This document shows, one piece after another, positions 33,524 to 42,107 of a stretch of 64,000 nucleotides of DNA. The stretch lies in NCBI GenBank assembly GCA_034002905.1, contig JAVEZQ010000001.1, forward strand, positions 1 through 64,000, written 5' to 3'. How positions within the stretch are numbered: the first letter of the stretch is position 1; the number at the start of each line of letters is the position of its first letter. Made by a program: the position numbers and the translations under genes. The notes beneath the pieces are model-generated. The model made no database searches, was not told where the DNA came from, and saw only the letters and a list, made by a program, of their open reading frames with translations. The DNA is from UBA8914 sp034002905. GTDB taxonomy: Bacteria > Pseudomonadota > Alphaproteobacteria > UBA9219.

Positions 33524-34782
33524 GATGCGTTTCGCTCTTGTCCTTTCGATTCATCGTCAAGCCCAAAAGCAGTATGCAGGGCACGAAGGGCAAGTTCAAG
33601 ATATTCATCAGCGATTAGGACGCTAATGTTGATCTCTGATGTTTCAATAAGTTGGATGTTGATGCCTTTGTCCGCCAAAGTCTGGAACATCATTGCGGCA
33701 ATGCCTGGTCGTGTGCGCATACCAAGGCCAACAAGGGAGATTTTCGCGATATTCTTGTCGGCAAGAAGATTTTTGAATCCAATATTTTCTTTCTCTGATT
33801 CAAGCGCCGCAATGGCGCGCTCCATGTCGACGCGTCCCACCGTACAGTTAATATCCGTCGTTTTGCCATCGCTGGATGCCGTCTGGGCGATGACGCCAAC
33901 ATTGATGCCTGCGTTTGATAGCGCCGTAAAAATAGAAGCCGCAACGCCCGGTACATCCGAAACGTCAACAATTGTTAGCCGTGCGTCGGCAATAGAGTGG
34001 GCAATGCCCGTCACGGGGTTATTTTCCATGGTAAGATCCTCATTCGTCACTAATGTTCCCGGCAGTTCGCTGCCGACTTGATTTTCAAAGGTTGAAAGAA
34101 CCTGAATGGGCATGCGATAGCGCAACGACATTTCAACGGAGCGTGTTTGCAGGACTTTGGCACCAAGACCGGCCAACTCCAGCATTTCTTCATAAGAGAT
34201 AATGGAAAGCTTTTTTGCTTTTGTTACAATACGTGGGTCGGCGGTGTAAACGCCATCCACATCGGTATAGATATCGCAGCGGTCAGCCTTAAGCGCAGCG
34301 GCAAGGGCAACAGCAGAAGTATCCGATCCGCCACGTCCCAGCGTCGTGATGCGGCCATCTTCGGTCACGCCCTGAAATCCGGCGACAACGGCGACTTCAC
34401 CTTTGTCGAGCTGTTTGCGCATGGCTTCCGTGTCGATGTTCAGAATGCGCGCGCGCGTGTGATTGCTGTCGGTTTTAATCGCCACTTGCCAACCATGCCA
34501 TGAGCGCGCATTGATTCCGCGTTGTTCCAGCGCCAGCGCCATCAGGCCCGCATTGACCTGTTCCCCCGTGGCGACAACGGCGTCAACCTCGCGCCGGTTG
34601 GGGTGTGGGGCAACGTTGTGACAGTAATCGAGAAGCTGATCCGTTACGCCCGCCATGGCAGAGACGACAACCGCGACCTTGTTTCCTCGACGGATCTCCT
34701 GAGCGACCTTGCTGGCTGCATTCTTGATTCGGTCAACATTACCGACCGAGGTTCCACCGAATTTCACAACAATAAGAGACAT
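33520..34782 (-). CDS. lysC: Aspartate kinase
   Basis: 420 residues. It phosphorylates aspartate, the entry to Lys, Met, Thr and diaminopimelate synthesis. Motifs are IVVKFGGTSVGNVDRIK, GFQGVTEDGRITTLGRGGSD, and TDVDGVYTADPR. Two C-terminal ACT domains (from about residue 265) show VSDVPGVAASIF and GLGMRTRPGIAAMMFQTL, pointing to feedback control by end-product amino acids. ATG at 34782 with AAGG upstream is chosen over 34827. It is divergent from ubiG with about 100 bp between, an arrangement common in alphaproteobacteria. Confidence 0.96.
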   Translation of the reverse strand: MSLIVVKFGGTSVGNVDRIKNAASKVAQEIRRGNKVAVVVSAMAGVTDQLLDYCHNVAPHPNRREVDAVVATGEQVNAGLMALALEQRGINARSWHGWQVAIKTDSNHTRARILNIDTEAMRKQLDKGEVAVVAGFQGVTEDGRITTLGRGGSDTSAVALAAALKADRCDIYTDVDGVYTADPRIVTKAKKLSIISYEEMLELAGLGAKVLQTRSVEMSLRYRMPIQVLSTFENQVGSELPGTLVTNEDLTMENNPVTGIAHSIADARLTIVDVSDVPGVAASIFTALSNAGINVGVIAQTASSDGKTTDINCTVGRVDMERAIAALESEKENIGFKNLLADKNIAKISLVGLGMRTRPGIAAMMFQTLADKGINIQLIETSEINISVLIADEYLELALRALHTAFGLDDESKGQERNAS

Positions 34783-34882
34783 AGACACAAGCCTTGGATA
34801 AGTTAATATAGCAAAGCAACTCCCCATCGTATGTCACGAAGGGGGCTTCGCCAAGAACTAATATTTACTATCATCGGGACAT

Positions 34883-35638
34883 ATGGCACTTTATTCAGCT
34901 AGTTTATCACGGCAAGAGGTCGCACGTTTTTCGGCTCAAGCCTCGTCATGGTGGGATCCTCATGGCCCCATGCGTTCGTTGCATGAGATGATGCCCTTAC
35001 GTCGGGAATACCTCTTTGGGCAGCTTGTCGCGCATCATCGTCTTAAGGCTGTCCTGTCGGAGGTCTCAGACCTACCGTTAAAAGGTATGCGCGTGCTCGA
35101 TATCGGCTGTGGTGGCGGGCTGATGAGCGAGATGGCTGCTCGCTACGGCGCAACAGTCACGGGACTTGATCCTAGTGCCGACCTGATAGAAGTGGCGCGT
35201 AGCCATGCTGAACAATCGGGGCTTGCTATCGATTATCGGGAGGGAACGGCAGAATCTCTTGCAAAAGAAGGCCAAACCTTTGACCTTGTCTTTGCGTTTG
35301 AGATTCTTGAACATGTCTCAAATAGGCAGGTTTTTGTCGAGTCCCTTGCCGCCCTGATGAAACCACAGGCTTTACTGTTCGTTTCGACTCTTAACAAGAC
35401 CCGCCGCAGTTTTTTGCTCGGTGTCGTCATGGCAGAATATGTGCTTGGCTGGGTTCCCGCTGGCACCCATGACTGGGAGCGCTTTATTGCGCCTTCCGAC
35501 CTTGCGGCGCTGTGGCAGGCCCACGATATCACGGCAGATGATCTTACTGGGTTGGTTTATAAGCCTTTTTTGGGTCGGTTTGCCTTTGAAAAGGGGCGTG
35601 CCGCCGTAAATTACTTTATGACCGGGCAAAAAGGTTAA
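34883..35638 (+). CDS. ubiG: Ubiquinone biosynthesis O-methyltransferase UbiG
   Basis: 251 residues. It performs both O-methylations of the ubiquinone ring. The N-terminal FSAQASSWWDPHGPMRSLHE motif is diagnostic of UbiG. The SAM site is VLDIGCGGGLMSEMAARYG with acidic motif VTGLDPS. VPAGTHDWERFI and the C-terminal DLTGLVYKPF are also family-specific. The predicted start may be the ATG at 34883. Presence implies a ubiquinone-based respiratory chain. Confidence 0.96.
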   Translation: MALYSASLSRQEVARFSAQASSWWDPHGPMRSLHEMMPLRREYLFGQLVAHHRLKAVLSEVSDLPLKGMRVLDIGCGGGLMSEMAARYGATVTGLDPSADLIEVARSHAEQSGLAIDYREGTAESLAKEGQTFDLVFAFEILEHVSNRQVFVESLAALMKPQALLFVSTLNKTRRSFLLGVVMAEYVLGWVPAGTHDWERFIAPSDLAALWQAHDITADDLTGLVYKPFLGRFAFEKGRAAVNYFMTGQKG

Positions 35639-35677
35639 GACATCAAAGAAAAGTGCCAATAATAAGATGCGTCCTTC

Positions 35678-35706
35678 TTGACTCTGGGCGAAGCGATCCG
35701 TATAAA
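35678..35706 (+). promoter_or_regulatory. Probable sigma-70 promoter for rpmB
   Basis: TTGACT at 35678-35683, a 17-bp spacer, and TATAAA at 35701-35706 form a near-consensus promoter about 100 bp upstream of rpmB. The spacer between ubiG and rpmB contains no gene. Confidence 0.7.
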
Positions 35707-35808
35707 CCAGCTTCTTGGCGCGTTTTTGAAACGGCGCCTGCGCGGTTGTTTTGCGCAATTTGAATAACTTGAAAAAGGTCAGCGGGAACCGATCTCGCCG
35801 AGGGAATT

Positions 35809-36102
35809 ATGTCACGCGTATGCACAGTTACAGGTAAAAAGCCAGCTACAGGAAACAATGTCAGCCATGCGAACAACAGAACGCGTCGTCGTTGGTTGCC
35901 GAACCTGCAGGTCTGCTCCTTTCCGTCCGAGATTTTGGGTAAGCCCGTTCGTTTGCGCCTGACCGCACGCGGCATTCGCACGATCGAACATAATGGCGGA
36001 ATTGACGCTTGGGTCATGAATGCCCGCAAGAGCCGTATGTCGGATGAAGTTTTGAAGGTTCGTAAGGCGATGGAAAAAGTTCTGGTTAGCAAGGCTGCCT
36101 AA
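35809..36102 (+). CDS. rpmB: 50S ribosomal protein L28
   Basis: 97 residues. Ribosomal protein L28, with the N-terminal RVCTVTGKKPATGNNVSHAN signature and the RTRRRWLPNLQ and VRLRLTARGIRTIEHNGG blocks typical of the alphaproteobacterial form, which has a C-terminal extension (RKAMEKVLVSKAA). It stands alone between its own promoter and terminator. There is no Cys-based zinc site. Confidence 0.98.
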   Translation: MSRVCTVTGKKPATGNNVSHANNRTRRRWLPNLQVCSFPSEILGKPVRLRLTARGIRTIEHNGGIDAWVMNARKSRMSDEVLKVRKAMEKVLVSKAA

Positions 36103-36122
36103 GATTCTTCCAGTAAGGTTAT

Positions 36123-36151
36123 AAAAAAGCCCGCAATATGCGGGCTTTTTT
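36123..36151 (+). terminator. Intrinsic terminator after rpmB
   Basis: AAAAAAGCCCGC (36123-36134) pairs with GCGGGCTTTTTT (36140-36151), a textbook hairpin with a seven-base T run, 21 bp after the rpmB stop. Confidence 0.95.
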
Positions 36152-36189
36152 TGTGTTACACGATCCAAGAAAGGGGAGGAAGAATCGTC

Positions 36190-36537
36190 ATGGAAATTGT
36201 TTGTGAAAATGAAAGGCGCGTACTAACCCCTGTGCCTCATGTCACGATTGATGAATATGACATGCACAATCCCGTGATGAATGGTGCGACGGCGACGATT
36301 AAGGGCCGCTATCCCGAGCGAGGGTACGTCATGAACCTCAAGGTTGACGAGATGGTTTATGTCACCGAGGGAAGCGGAACGCTGACTTTTTCGACGGGAC
36401 AAAGTCTTTTCTTTTCCAAAGGTGATGTGATCTTTGTTGAAAAGGGGGAGAAATATGCATGGGACGGCGATATGCAGCTCTTTATGGTTTGTACGCCGCC
36501 CTTTGATCCCGCCCAGTACATCGAGGTCGAGGATTAA
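36190..36537 (+). CDS. Cupin-fold small protein
   Basis: 115 residues. A single beta-barrel is suggested by the repeated strand pattern and the cupin-like KVDEMVYVTEGSGTLTFSTG and GDVIFVEKGEKYAWDGDMQ segments. The canonical metal-binding His residues of motif 1 (HxH) are replaced (VDEMVYV), so catalytic metal binding is doubtful and a sensory or sugar-binding role is possible. GGAGG lies ten bases upstream of the ATG at 36190; the in-frame start at 36151 would fall inside the rpmB terminator. Confidence 0.75.
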   Translation: MEIVCENERRVLTPVPHVTIDEYDMHNPVMNGATATIKGRYPERGYVMNLKVDEMVYVTEGSGTLTFSTGQSLFFSKGDVIFVEKGEKYAWDGDMQLFMVCTPPFDPAQYIEVED

Positions 36538-36699
36538 AGAAACCCCAGTCCTTTGTGTTTGACGCATACCCCACCTATGCAGAAAAATCCTTTTTCCTTC
36601 ATGAGTTTGCTTGGCATAATTTACTGAAGGCTGAACAAAATTTGCCGCAGGAAAGGCAGAGCTGTAACGTGTAAGCTCTAGAAGATTGATAATCGGTGT

Positions 36700-37353
36700 A
36701 TGAAGTTAATTAGGTGTCGAGAGGTTGGTTTGATCGGGACTGTGGGGGGCTTGGCTCGCCCAAAAGAGGTGGAGGAGGAGCCCGAGCGCTCCGAAGTTGT
36801 TGACGATCATGCGTTGATGGCGATGGTGGCGTGTGGGCAAGCGCTCGCTTTCGAAGAGCTGACCAAACGGCATTTAAGAAGCATGGTTGCTGTCGCCCAA
36901 AGGATTTTGGGATCGGCTGCCGAAGCGGACGAAGTCGCGCAGGAGGCGTTCCTTCGTCTATGGAAACAGGCGTTCAAATGGGATGCCGATGGTGCAGCAA
37001 GCGTCAAGACGTGGCTTAGCCGTGTCACGACAAATCTGTGCCTAGATCGTCTTCGCCAACGCAGAACGGTGCCACTTGAGGAAGCAGGAGAAGTTGAAGA
37101 CTTATCCCGTGGCGTGATGGATCATTTGAGCCAGCAAGACCGTAAAAAGCTGGTTCAGGAGATGTTGGAGCGTCTTCCTGAAAGGCAAAGGGTCGCTGTC
37201 ATTCTGTCGTATTTCGAGGAAATGTCCTGTCGGGATGTCGCTGGTGTGATGGATTTGACGCAAGGAGCCGTTGAATCCTTGTTGGTACGGGCGCGTAAGA
37301 GTTTGCGTGAAAGCGCCAGAGCTACAGGCCTTGTCTGGGGAGAGGATCTATGA
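36700..37353 (+). CDS. ECF-type RNA polymerase sigma factor
   Basis: 217 residues. Region 2 shows FEELTKRHLRSMVAVAQRIL and the core-binding AEADEVAQEAFLRLWKQAFK. Region 4 has LERLPERQRVAVILSYFEEM and a helix-turn-helix (CRDVAGVMDLTQGAVESLLV). It should direct RNA polymerase to a stress regulon. The first ~30 residues are atypical; a TTG at 36730 with GAGAGG upstream is a possible alternative start. It overlaps the next gene by 4 nt, and the three genes 36700-38388 form one operon. Confidence 0.93.
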   Translation: MKLIRCREVGLIGTVGGLARPKEVEEEPERSEVVDDHALMAMVACGQALAFEELTKRHLRSMVAVAQRILGSAAEADEVAQEAFLRLWKQAFKWDADGAASVKTWLSRVTTNLCLDRLRQRRTVPLEEAGEVEDLSRGVMDHLSQQDRKKLVQEMLERLPERQRVAVILSYFEEMSCRDVAGVMDLTQGAVESLLVRARKSLRESARATGLVWGEDL

Positions 37354-37703
37354 GTGAAGATAACAAATTGATAGCGTTTTTAAAAGATAACGATCCTGCG
37401 GCTGAAATCGCTGATCGGCGACTTGCTCGTTTGACGATGTCTATTCTTGCAAAGGGGCCCAAAGAGAGTCCCTCTCCACCCCAAAACAGGCCAAGCTATC
37501 GTTATGACTGGCCGCGTATTGCTGTTTGCGTCATGAGTCTTGTCTTGGGTGTTGTTATTGGCCAGATGATCGAGAGACCTTATACCAATACCATGACAAA
37601 ATCTCAGGTGGCTTCATCGGGGATAGTTGATATTCAAGAGCCTGAATTGGCGGTGATGGCTATGGCGACTCCATGGGCGGAGTGGATGGAACAAGGGGAG
37701 TAA
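37350..37703 (+). CDS. Small single-pass membrane protein, probable anti-sigma factor
   Basis: 117 residues with a cytoplasmic N-terminal part (KLIAFLKDNDPAAEIADRRL), one membrane helix (IAVCVMSLVLGVVIGQMI, about 58-76) and a ~40-residue periplasmic tail. It has no recognisable zinc-binding anti-sigma (ZAS) motif. Coupling to the sigma gene (ATGA overlap), the topology and position support an anti-sigma role, but this is from context only. Confidence 0.55.
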   Translation: MSEDNKLIAFLKDNDPAAEIADRRLARLTMSILAKGPKESPSPPQNRPSYRYDWPRIAVCVMSLVLGVVIGQMIERPYTNTMTKSQVASSGIVDIQEPELAVMAMATPWAEWMEQGE

Positions 37704-37707
37704 TAAC

Positions 37708-38388
37708 ATGCAAGATGGATGGAAGTGCAAGCTTATGAACGGTAGTGGCCTGTTGATTGGGTTGATTGCCCTTAATCTTTTTCTGGCTGGTGTTGTTGGT
37801 GGTGCTGCGTTGCGTGGTCCCCTGTTTTCATCCCCTGAACCGGAACGCGCACAGCCGGCCCCTTTTGCGCGTTCGATTGGTCCTGCCTCAATGAATCGTG
37901 GAGGTCAGGGGTTTAATCGTCCTCGTGATCCCAGCCAGATGATCGAGCGCATGACGCGTGGTCTAGAAGAGGCAGATGCCCAGAAGCTTCGCACCATCTT
38001 CGAGGAGACACGAAAAGACGCGCCAGCGCCTCGTGAAGAGATGCAGCAGAACATGAAAAAGATTGCCGGAATCTTGCGTCAGGAAAAACCAGATGAGGCC
38101 GCTTTGCAAAGCGTTCTGGACGAAATCCAGAAGACAGGGCAGAGAATGCATGAGGGCATGGCCGAAAGCATGAAACGCATCGCAACTGAGATGTCGCCTG
38201 AGGCGCGGGTTAAGATAGCCGATGCGATGGAAAGAAACGCTGCAAGACCGGGGCCGGATAGCCGCTTGATGAATCGTATGGATTTCCGTGAAAAGATGAT
38301 GCAAAGGCGACAACAAATGGAAGTCGTCCCTTCTGGTCCTCTTTCAGAACAGTCTGCGCCTCCTGCCAAGTCAGAGAAAGCTCAATAG
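37708..38388 (+). CDS. Spy/CpxP-like periplasmic heavy-metal-sensor family protein
   Basis: 226 residues. An N-terminal membrane anchor (GLLIGLIALNLFLAGVVGGA) is followed by a Met/Arg-rich, all-helical periplasmic part. Phrases such as MIERMTRGLEEADAQKLRTI and LRQEKPDEAALQSVLDEIQK match the LTxxQ-like Spy/CpxP/CnrX arrangement (heavy-metal-sensor or chaperone family). Thirteen or more Met residues in the helices could bind soft metals. It may sense metals or misfolded protein and signal to the anti-sigma protein; that chain is inferred. Confidence 0.7.
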   Translation: MQDGWKCKLMNGSGLLIGLIALNLFLAGVVGGAALRGPLFSSPEPERAQPAPFARSIGPASMNRGGQGFNRPRDPSQMIERMTRGLEEADAQKLRTIFEETRKDAPAPREEMQQNMKKIAGILRQEKPDEAALQSVLDEIQKTGQRMHEGMAESMKRIATEMSPEARVKIADAMERNAARPGPDSRLMNRMDFREKMMQRRQQMEVVPSGPLSEQSAPPAKSEKAQ

Positions 38389-38433
38389 TCGCAAAGCTTG
38401 CGCTCAGGTGCATTGGGCGCTTATAACGAGCGC

Positions 38434-39108
38434 ATGAACAGCAAACTTTCCAACATTATCGCCGTCGATGGGCTTGCTGCCACCGGCAAGGGTACGATCG
38501 CTCGTCGGTTGGCCGCGCATTTGGGCTATGCCTATCTGGACACGGGACTTTTGTACCGTGCCGTGGGGTTGAGTGTAATAGTTTCAGGTGGCGATCCTTT
38601 CGATCCGGCAGCGGCTATCCCAGCGGCCCAAAAACTTGATCCGGCGGCTCTTGATGCTTTGATGGACGATCCCCGCTTGCGCAGCGATGTCGGGGGGCAA
38701 GCTGCGTCAAAAGTTGGCGCAATTCAGGGGGTTAGGGATGCTCTTTTTCAGTTTCAGCGCAATTTCGCCCTCAACCCGCCTGACAGTAAAGCCGGAGCCG
38801 TACTTGATGGACGTGATATAGGCACGGTCATCGCCCCTGATGCGATGGTTAAAATTTATGTCGAAGCGACCCCCGAAATCCGAGCCCGTCGTCGCTTTCT
38901 AGAGTTGCAGTCACGCGGGGAAAATGTTACTGAATCCGCAGTTTTAGAGGATTTGCAGACGCGCGATGCGCGTGATGTTTCTCGTAGTGTCGTTCCGGCA
39001 AAACCTGCCGAGGATGCGATCCATCTAGATACGACAAATCTGACAATCGATGAGGCCGTCGCGGCGGCAATCAGGATTGTTGAGGATCGGCAGAAAGCTC
39101 GATCCTAA
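38434..39108 (+). CDS. cmk: Cytidylate kinase
   Basis: 224 residues. It phosphorylates CMP and dCMP with ATP. The P-loop is DGLAATGKGTIARRL, with the YLDTGLLYRAVGL substrate motif and LDGRDIGTVIAPDAMVKIYV, RRRFLEL and the lid region RDARDVSRSVVPA. ATG at 38434 is chosen because it precedes the conserved IIAVDG strand; an earlier in-frame start at 38398 adds an unconserved leader. It precedes rpsA, a linkage conserved across proteobacteria, though aroA is absent upstream. Confidence 0.96.
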   Translation: MNSKLSNIIAVDGLAATGKGTIARRLAAHLGYAYLDTGLLYRAVGLSVIVSGGDPFDPAAAIPAAQKLDPAALDALMDDPRLRSDVGGQAASKVGAIQGVRDALFQFQRNFALNPPDSKAGAVLDGRDIGTVIAPDAMVKIYVEATPEIRARRRFLELQSRGENVTESAVLEDLQTRDARDVSRSVVPAKPAEDAIHLDTTNLTIDEAVAAAIRIVEDRQKARS

Positions 39109-39336
39109 GTGAAGTCCAGCATGGTGCTGGCGACGAAGAAGGAAGAGATAACAAAACGGCCTTGCTTTCAGCCCGATTGTTGAAACTTTTTCGATAACAG
39201 AGCGCTTCCTAGATGGGGGGCAACAAAGCGAAAGCAGGTGAAAGATGTTTCATCTTTTGCCACACGACGATAACCGGCGGATAGTCGGCGTCGAGGCTCT
39301 GCCCACACAACGGGAAGCCGGAAAGAGAAAATCAAA

Positions 39337-41079
39337 ATGGCTAAAACGAAGAAACTGTTCAGAGGCGATATGGCTTCTGAGAAAACAGCAGCCAATGACA
39401 GCTTTGCTGCAATGCTGGATTCTGCTGAGAATGCAGGCAGCAAGGAAGGTACTGTCGTTAAGGGCATCATCATAGGCATCGAAAAAGATTGCGCGATTAT
39501 CGATGTGGGATCGAAGTCCGAGGGTCGTATTCCCTTGAAAGAATTTGCCGTCATGGGGCAAGCGCCGGAAGTCAAGATCGGTGATACCGTCGAAGTTTTC
39601 CTTGAGCGTATGGAAGACCGCAATGGCGAAGCCATGCTGTCACGTGAAAAGGCGAAGCGTGAAGAAAGCTGGGTCGTGCTTGAGCAGTCCTTTGAAAAGG
39701 CCGAGCGTGTTACGGGTGTTATCTTTGGCCGCGTCAAAGGCGGCTTTACGGTTGATCTTAGCGGCGCTGTCGCGTTCCTGCCGGGCAGCCAAGTTGATAT
39801 CCGCCCCGTGCGCGATATCACCCCGCTAATGGGCACGCCCCAACCCTTCCAGATCCTCAAGATGGATCGCGCTCGTGGCAATATCGTTGTTTCGCGCCGC
39901 GCTGTTTTGGAAGAGTCACGCGCCGAAGCTCGCAGCGAGTTGGTCTCGAACCTCAAGGAAGGCCAGATCCTACAAGGCGTCGTCAAGAACATCACCGATT
40001 ACGGTGCTTTCGTTGATTTGGGCGGTGTGGACGGTCTGTTGCACGTTACCGACATTGCTTGGAAGCGCGTTAATCATCCTTCAGAGGTTCTGCAAATTGG
40101 GGCGCAAGTCACGGTTCAGGTTATTCGCTTCAACGCCGAGACGCAACGCATTAGCCTTGGTATGAAGCAGCTTGAAGCTGATCCATGGGAAGGTGTTGTC
40201 GATCGTTATCCGGCTGGCCTTAAGATGAAGGGGCGCGTCACCAACATTACCGACTACGGCGCTTTTGTCGAGCTCGAACCCGGCATTGAAGGCCTCGTCC
40301 ACGTTTCTGAAATGTCATGGACAAAGAAGAACGTTCATCCCGGCAAGATTGTTGCGACGAGCCAAGAAGTCGAGGTTGTTGTTTTGGACGTCGATTTGTC
40401 CAAGCGCCGCATCAGCCTTGGCATCAAACAGTGCGTTGAAAATCCGTGGGAGCAATTCCGCGCGACGCATGAAGCTGGCCAGACGCTTTCGGGTGAAATC
40501 CGCAACATCACTGAATTCGGTTTGTTTGTCGGTTTGCCCGGCGATATCGACGGCATGGTTCATATGTCCGATATTTCTTGGGAAAAGACGGGTGAAGAAT
40601 CTATTCAGGATTATCAGAAGGGCCAGAACGTCCAGGTCAAGATCCTTGATATTGATGTCGAGAAGGAACGTATTAGCCTTGGCATCAAGCAGCTCACCGA
40701 CGATCCGTTCGAAAGTGTTGTTGTGAACTTCAAGAAAGGCGACATTGTCACCTGCACTGTTACCGCGATCAACGATGGCGGTATCGAGGTTAGCCTTGGC
40801 GATCAGGCTGGCGGGTTCGCTGGCTTTATAAAGCGTACGGACTTGGCTCGTGATCGTGCCGATCAGCGCTCTGACCGCTTCGCCGTCGGCGAAAAGGTTG
40901 ATGCGAAGATCACCAACATCGACAAGGCTAACCACAAGGTTGCGTTGTCGATCAAGGCTCGCGAAGTCGAAGAAGAAAAGCAGGCTATGGCCGAATATGG
41001 CTCGTCCGACTCGGGCGCCAGCCTCGGCGATATTCTGGGTGCTGCCATCAAGCGCGCTCAGAAGAAGTCGGAAGAATAA
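39337..41079 (+). CDS. rpsA: 30S ribosomal protein S1
   Basis: 580 residues with six S1 RNA-binding domains, repeating NITDYGAFVDLGGVDGLLHV and KGRVTNITDYGAFVELEPGI-type units from about residue 35 to 540. It anchors mRNA on the small subunit. The N terminus carries the ribosome/S2-binding segment. GGAAAGAG precedes the ATG; a Met at 39370 is possible but less well placed. The 228 bp upstream (39109-39336) hold no gene. The repeated domains give the long, low-divergence stretch here. Confidence 0.97.
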   Translation: MAKTKKLFRGDMASEKTAANDSFAAMLDSAENAGSKEGTVVKGIIIGIEKDCAIIDVGSKSEGRIPLKEFAVMGQAPEVKIGDTVEVFLERMEDRNGEAMLSREKAKREESWVVLEQSFEKAERVTGVIFGRVKGGFTVDLSGAVAFLPGSQVDIRPVRDITPLMGTPQPFQILKMDRARGNIVVSRRAVLEESRAEARSELVSNLKEGQILQGVVKNITDYGAFVDLGGVDGLLHVTDIAWKRVNHPSEVLQIGAQVTVQVIRFNAETQRISLGMKQLEADPWEGVVDRYPAGLKMKGRVTNITDYGAFVELEPGIEGLVHVSEMSWTKKNVHPGKIVATSQEVEVVVLDVDLSKRRISLGIKQCVENPWEQFRATHEAGQTLSGEIRNITEFGLFVGLPGDIDGMVHMSDISWEKTGEESIQDYQKGQNVQVKILDIDVEKERISLGIKQLTDDPFESVVVNFKKGDIVTCTVTAINDGGIEVSLGDQAGGFAGFIKRTDLARDRADQRSDRFAVGEKVDAKITNIDKANHKVALSIKAREVEEEKQAMAEYGSSDSGASLGDILGAAIKRAQKKSEE

Positions 41080-41099
41080 ACCGACTTTTGCATTAATGC

Positions 41100-41132
41100 A
41101 AAACCCGCCGGAGCGATCCGGCGGGTTTTTTT
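41100..41132 (+). terminator. Intrinsic terminator after rpsA
   Basis: AAAACCCGCCGG (41100-41111) pairs with CCGGCGGGTTTT (41118-41129), continuing into a T run; 20 bp past the rpsA stop. It also faces the convergent hypothetical gene. Confidence 0.93.
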
Positions 41133-41160
41133 CTGTCCAATGTGTCGCGGGAATTTTCGG

Positions 41161-41598
41161 TTAAATCCGATATTTGTCGATTAGTCCAAAGATCCGTCGA
41201 AAATGGCTGTGAATAGCTCGGATATCTTTGGGGTTGCGGGTGGGGAACTTGTCTGTCCCAAGAAGGTTGGGAGGCAAACGCCCACCAGTAGCTGTTTCCT
41301 TGTGACTCCCAATAAGAACGTCAGTACACAATTTGCCATTCTTGCTACAAGAGATGATCATGCCACGGCTTTTTTCATGGTCGCAGTAGGTGAGACTTAA
41401 AACGCGTTTGTGATTGGTTTCAAGAACGGCATGCCAGAGAGTCCTCGATGGCTCGCAAACATGGTAGCTGAGACAAAGGGGTGAACCGACTTCGTGAATC
41501 TCTATCGATGTAGGCAGACACATTTCCCAAAGCGCTCCAGAGATTTGAGAAGAGCCTTGCAATAAGGGAAGTGCGAGGAGGGGCTTTTTTTCAACCAT
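41161..41598 (-). CDS. Hypothetical protein
   Basis: 145 residues, no signal peptide. It contains several Cys (YCDHEKSRG, ISCSKNGKLCTD) and ends in a basic helical segment (NPKDIRAIHSHFRRIFGLID). The pattern LSLTYCDHEKSRGMIISCSK looks like a compact beta sheet, possibly a heme- or type IV-exported small domain, but no family is recognised. The weak GGGA before the ATG gives some support. It follows a second small gene on the same strand, 20 bp away, likely as a pair. Confidence 0.5.
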   Translation of the reverse strand: MVEKKPLLALPLLQGSSQISGALWEMCLPTSIEIHEVGSPLCLSYHVCEPSRTLWHAVLETNHKRVLSLTYCDHEKSRGMIISCSKNGKLCTDVLIGSHKETATGGRLPPNLLGTDKFPTRNPKDIRAIHSHFRRIFGLIDKYRI

Positions 41599-41618
41599 GG
41601 TCCCGGTCGCTAGAGTTT

Positions 41619-41825
41619 TTATGGGACAAGTATTTGTGGTGCTAGTTTGTTTGGAGCAGTTTGGCGCTCAACTGGGGCGGGACTTTTGATTGATGAAGAG
41701 GGTGCATTCTTCGAAGCGTTCGAAGGATTTCCGAAAACCAACGCAGCAGCAACTGCATAAAGGGTCCCAACTGAAACCCAGAATTTTCCGGCGGTGGAGA
41801 GGCGGTACGTAGAAGACTGGCTCAT
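41619..41825 (-). CDS. Small membrane-anchored hypothetical protein
   Basis: 68 residues: a short basic/polar start, one hydrophobic segment (FWVSVGTLYAVAAALVFG) and a Ser/Pro/Ala-rich tail. AAGGA lies nine bases before the ATG. Its design resembles the hypothetical gene at 45332-45769, which also pairs an N-terminal membrane segment with a loose tail. Function unknown. Confidence 0.5.
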   Translation of the reverse strand: MSQSSTYRLSTAGKFWVSVGTLYAVAAALVFGNPSNASKNAPSSSIKSPAPVERQTAPNKLAPQILVP

Positions 41826-41978
41826 GTCAGGTAATCCTTAATATTGGAGGCGCAGGCCGTTTCTTGTTATGTTCTTTGACGTATCATAAATTTCGGCACT
41901 AAAAAATGTAAATAAATAATTTCACTTGTGATGAACAAAGGCATTTGTTAGCCTCGTTCGTCCGTTATGGAGAAAGAA

Positions 41979-42035
41979 ATGCCGCAACAGGTACAAATAA
42001 TTGTCCTATCTAGACGATGGCGGTGGGGCTCTTAA
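41979..42035 (+). CDS. Trp-codon leader peptide (TrpL-like)
   Basis: An 18-residue ORF, MPQQVQIIVLSRRWRWGS, with GGAG six bases before its ATG. Two Trp codons (42018, 42024) lie three codons from the stop, right at the beginning of a hairpin. A short coding region with Trp codons ahead of mutually exclusive stems, in front of an anthranilate synthase, is the classic layout of attenuation. A possible promoter (TTGACG at 41876, about 17-18 bp to TAAAA) lies upstream. Confidence 0.6.
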   Translation: MPQQVQIIVLSRRWRWGS

Positions 42036-42051
42036 AGGCCCCAACTGGGGC
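42025..42051 (+). promoter_or_regulatory. Candidate trp-type attenuator hairpins
   Basis: GCCCC at 42038-42042 can pair either with GGGGC at 42025-42029, which overlaps the second Trp codon of the leader, or with GGGGC at 42047-42051. The two stems exclude each other. A ribosome stalled on the Trp codons would block the first. A GCGC/GGCGC stem follows. A strong T tract after the second stem is missing, so the termination step is uncertain and translational control is an alternative. Confidence 0.45.
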
Positions 42052-42107
42052 ATGCGCTTTTGGCGCTAATATGTACTTGTCCCAAGCTAACCATAAAGGA
42101 TTCCCTT

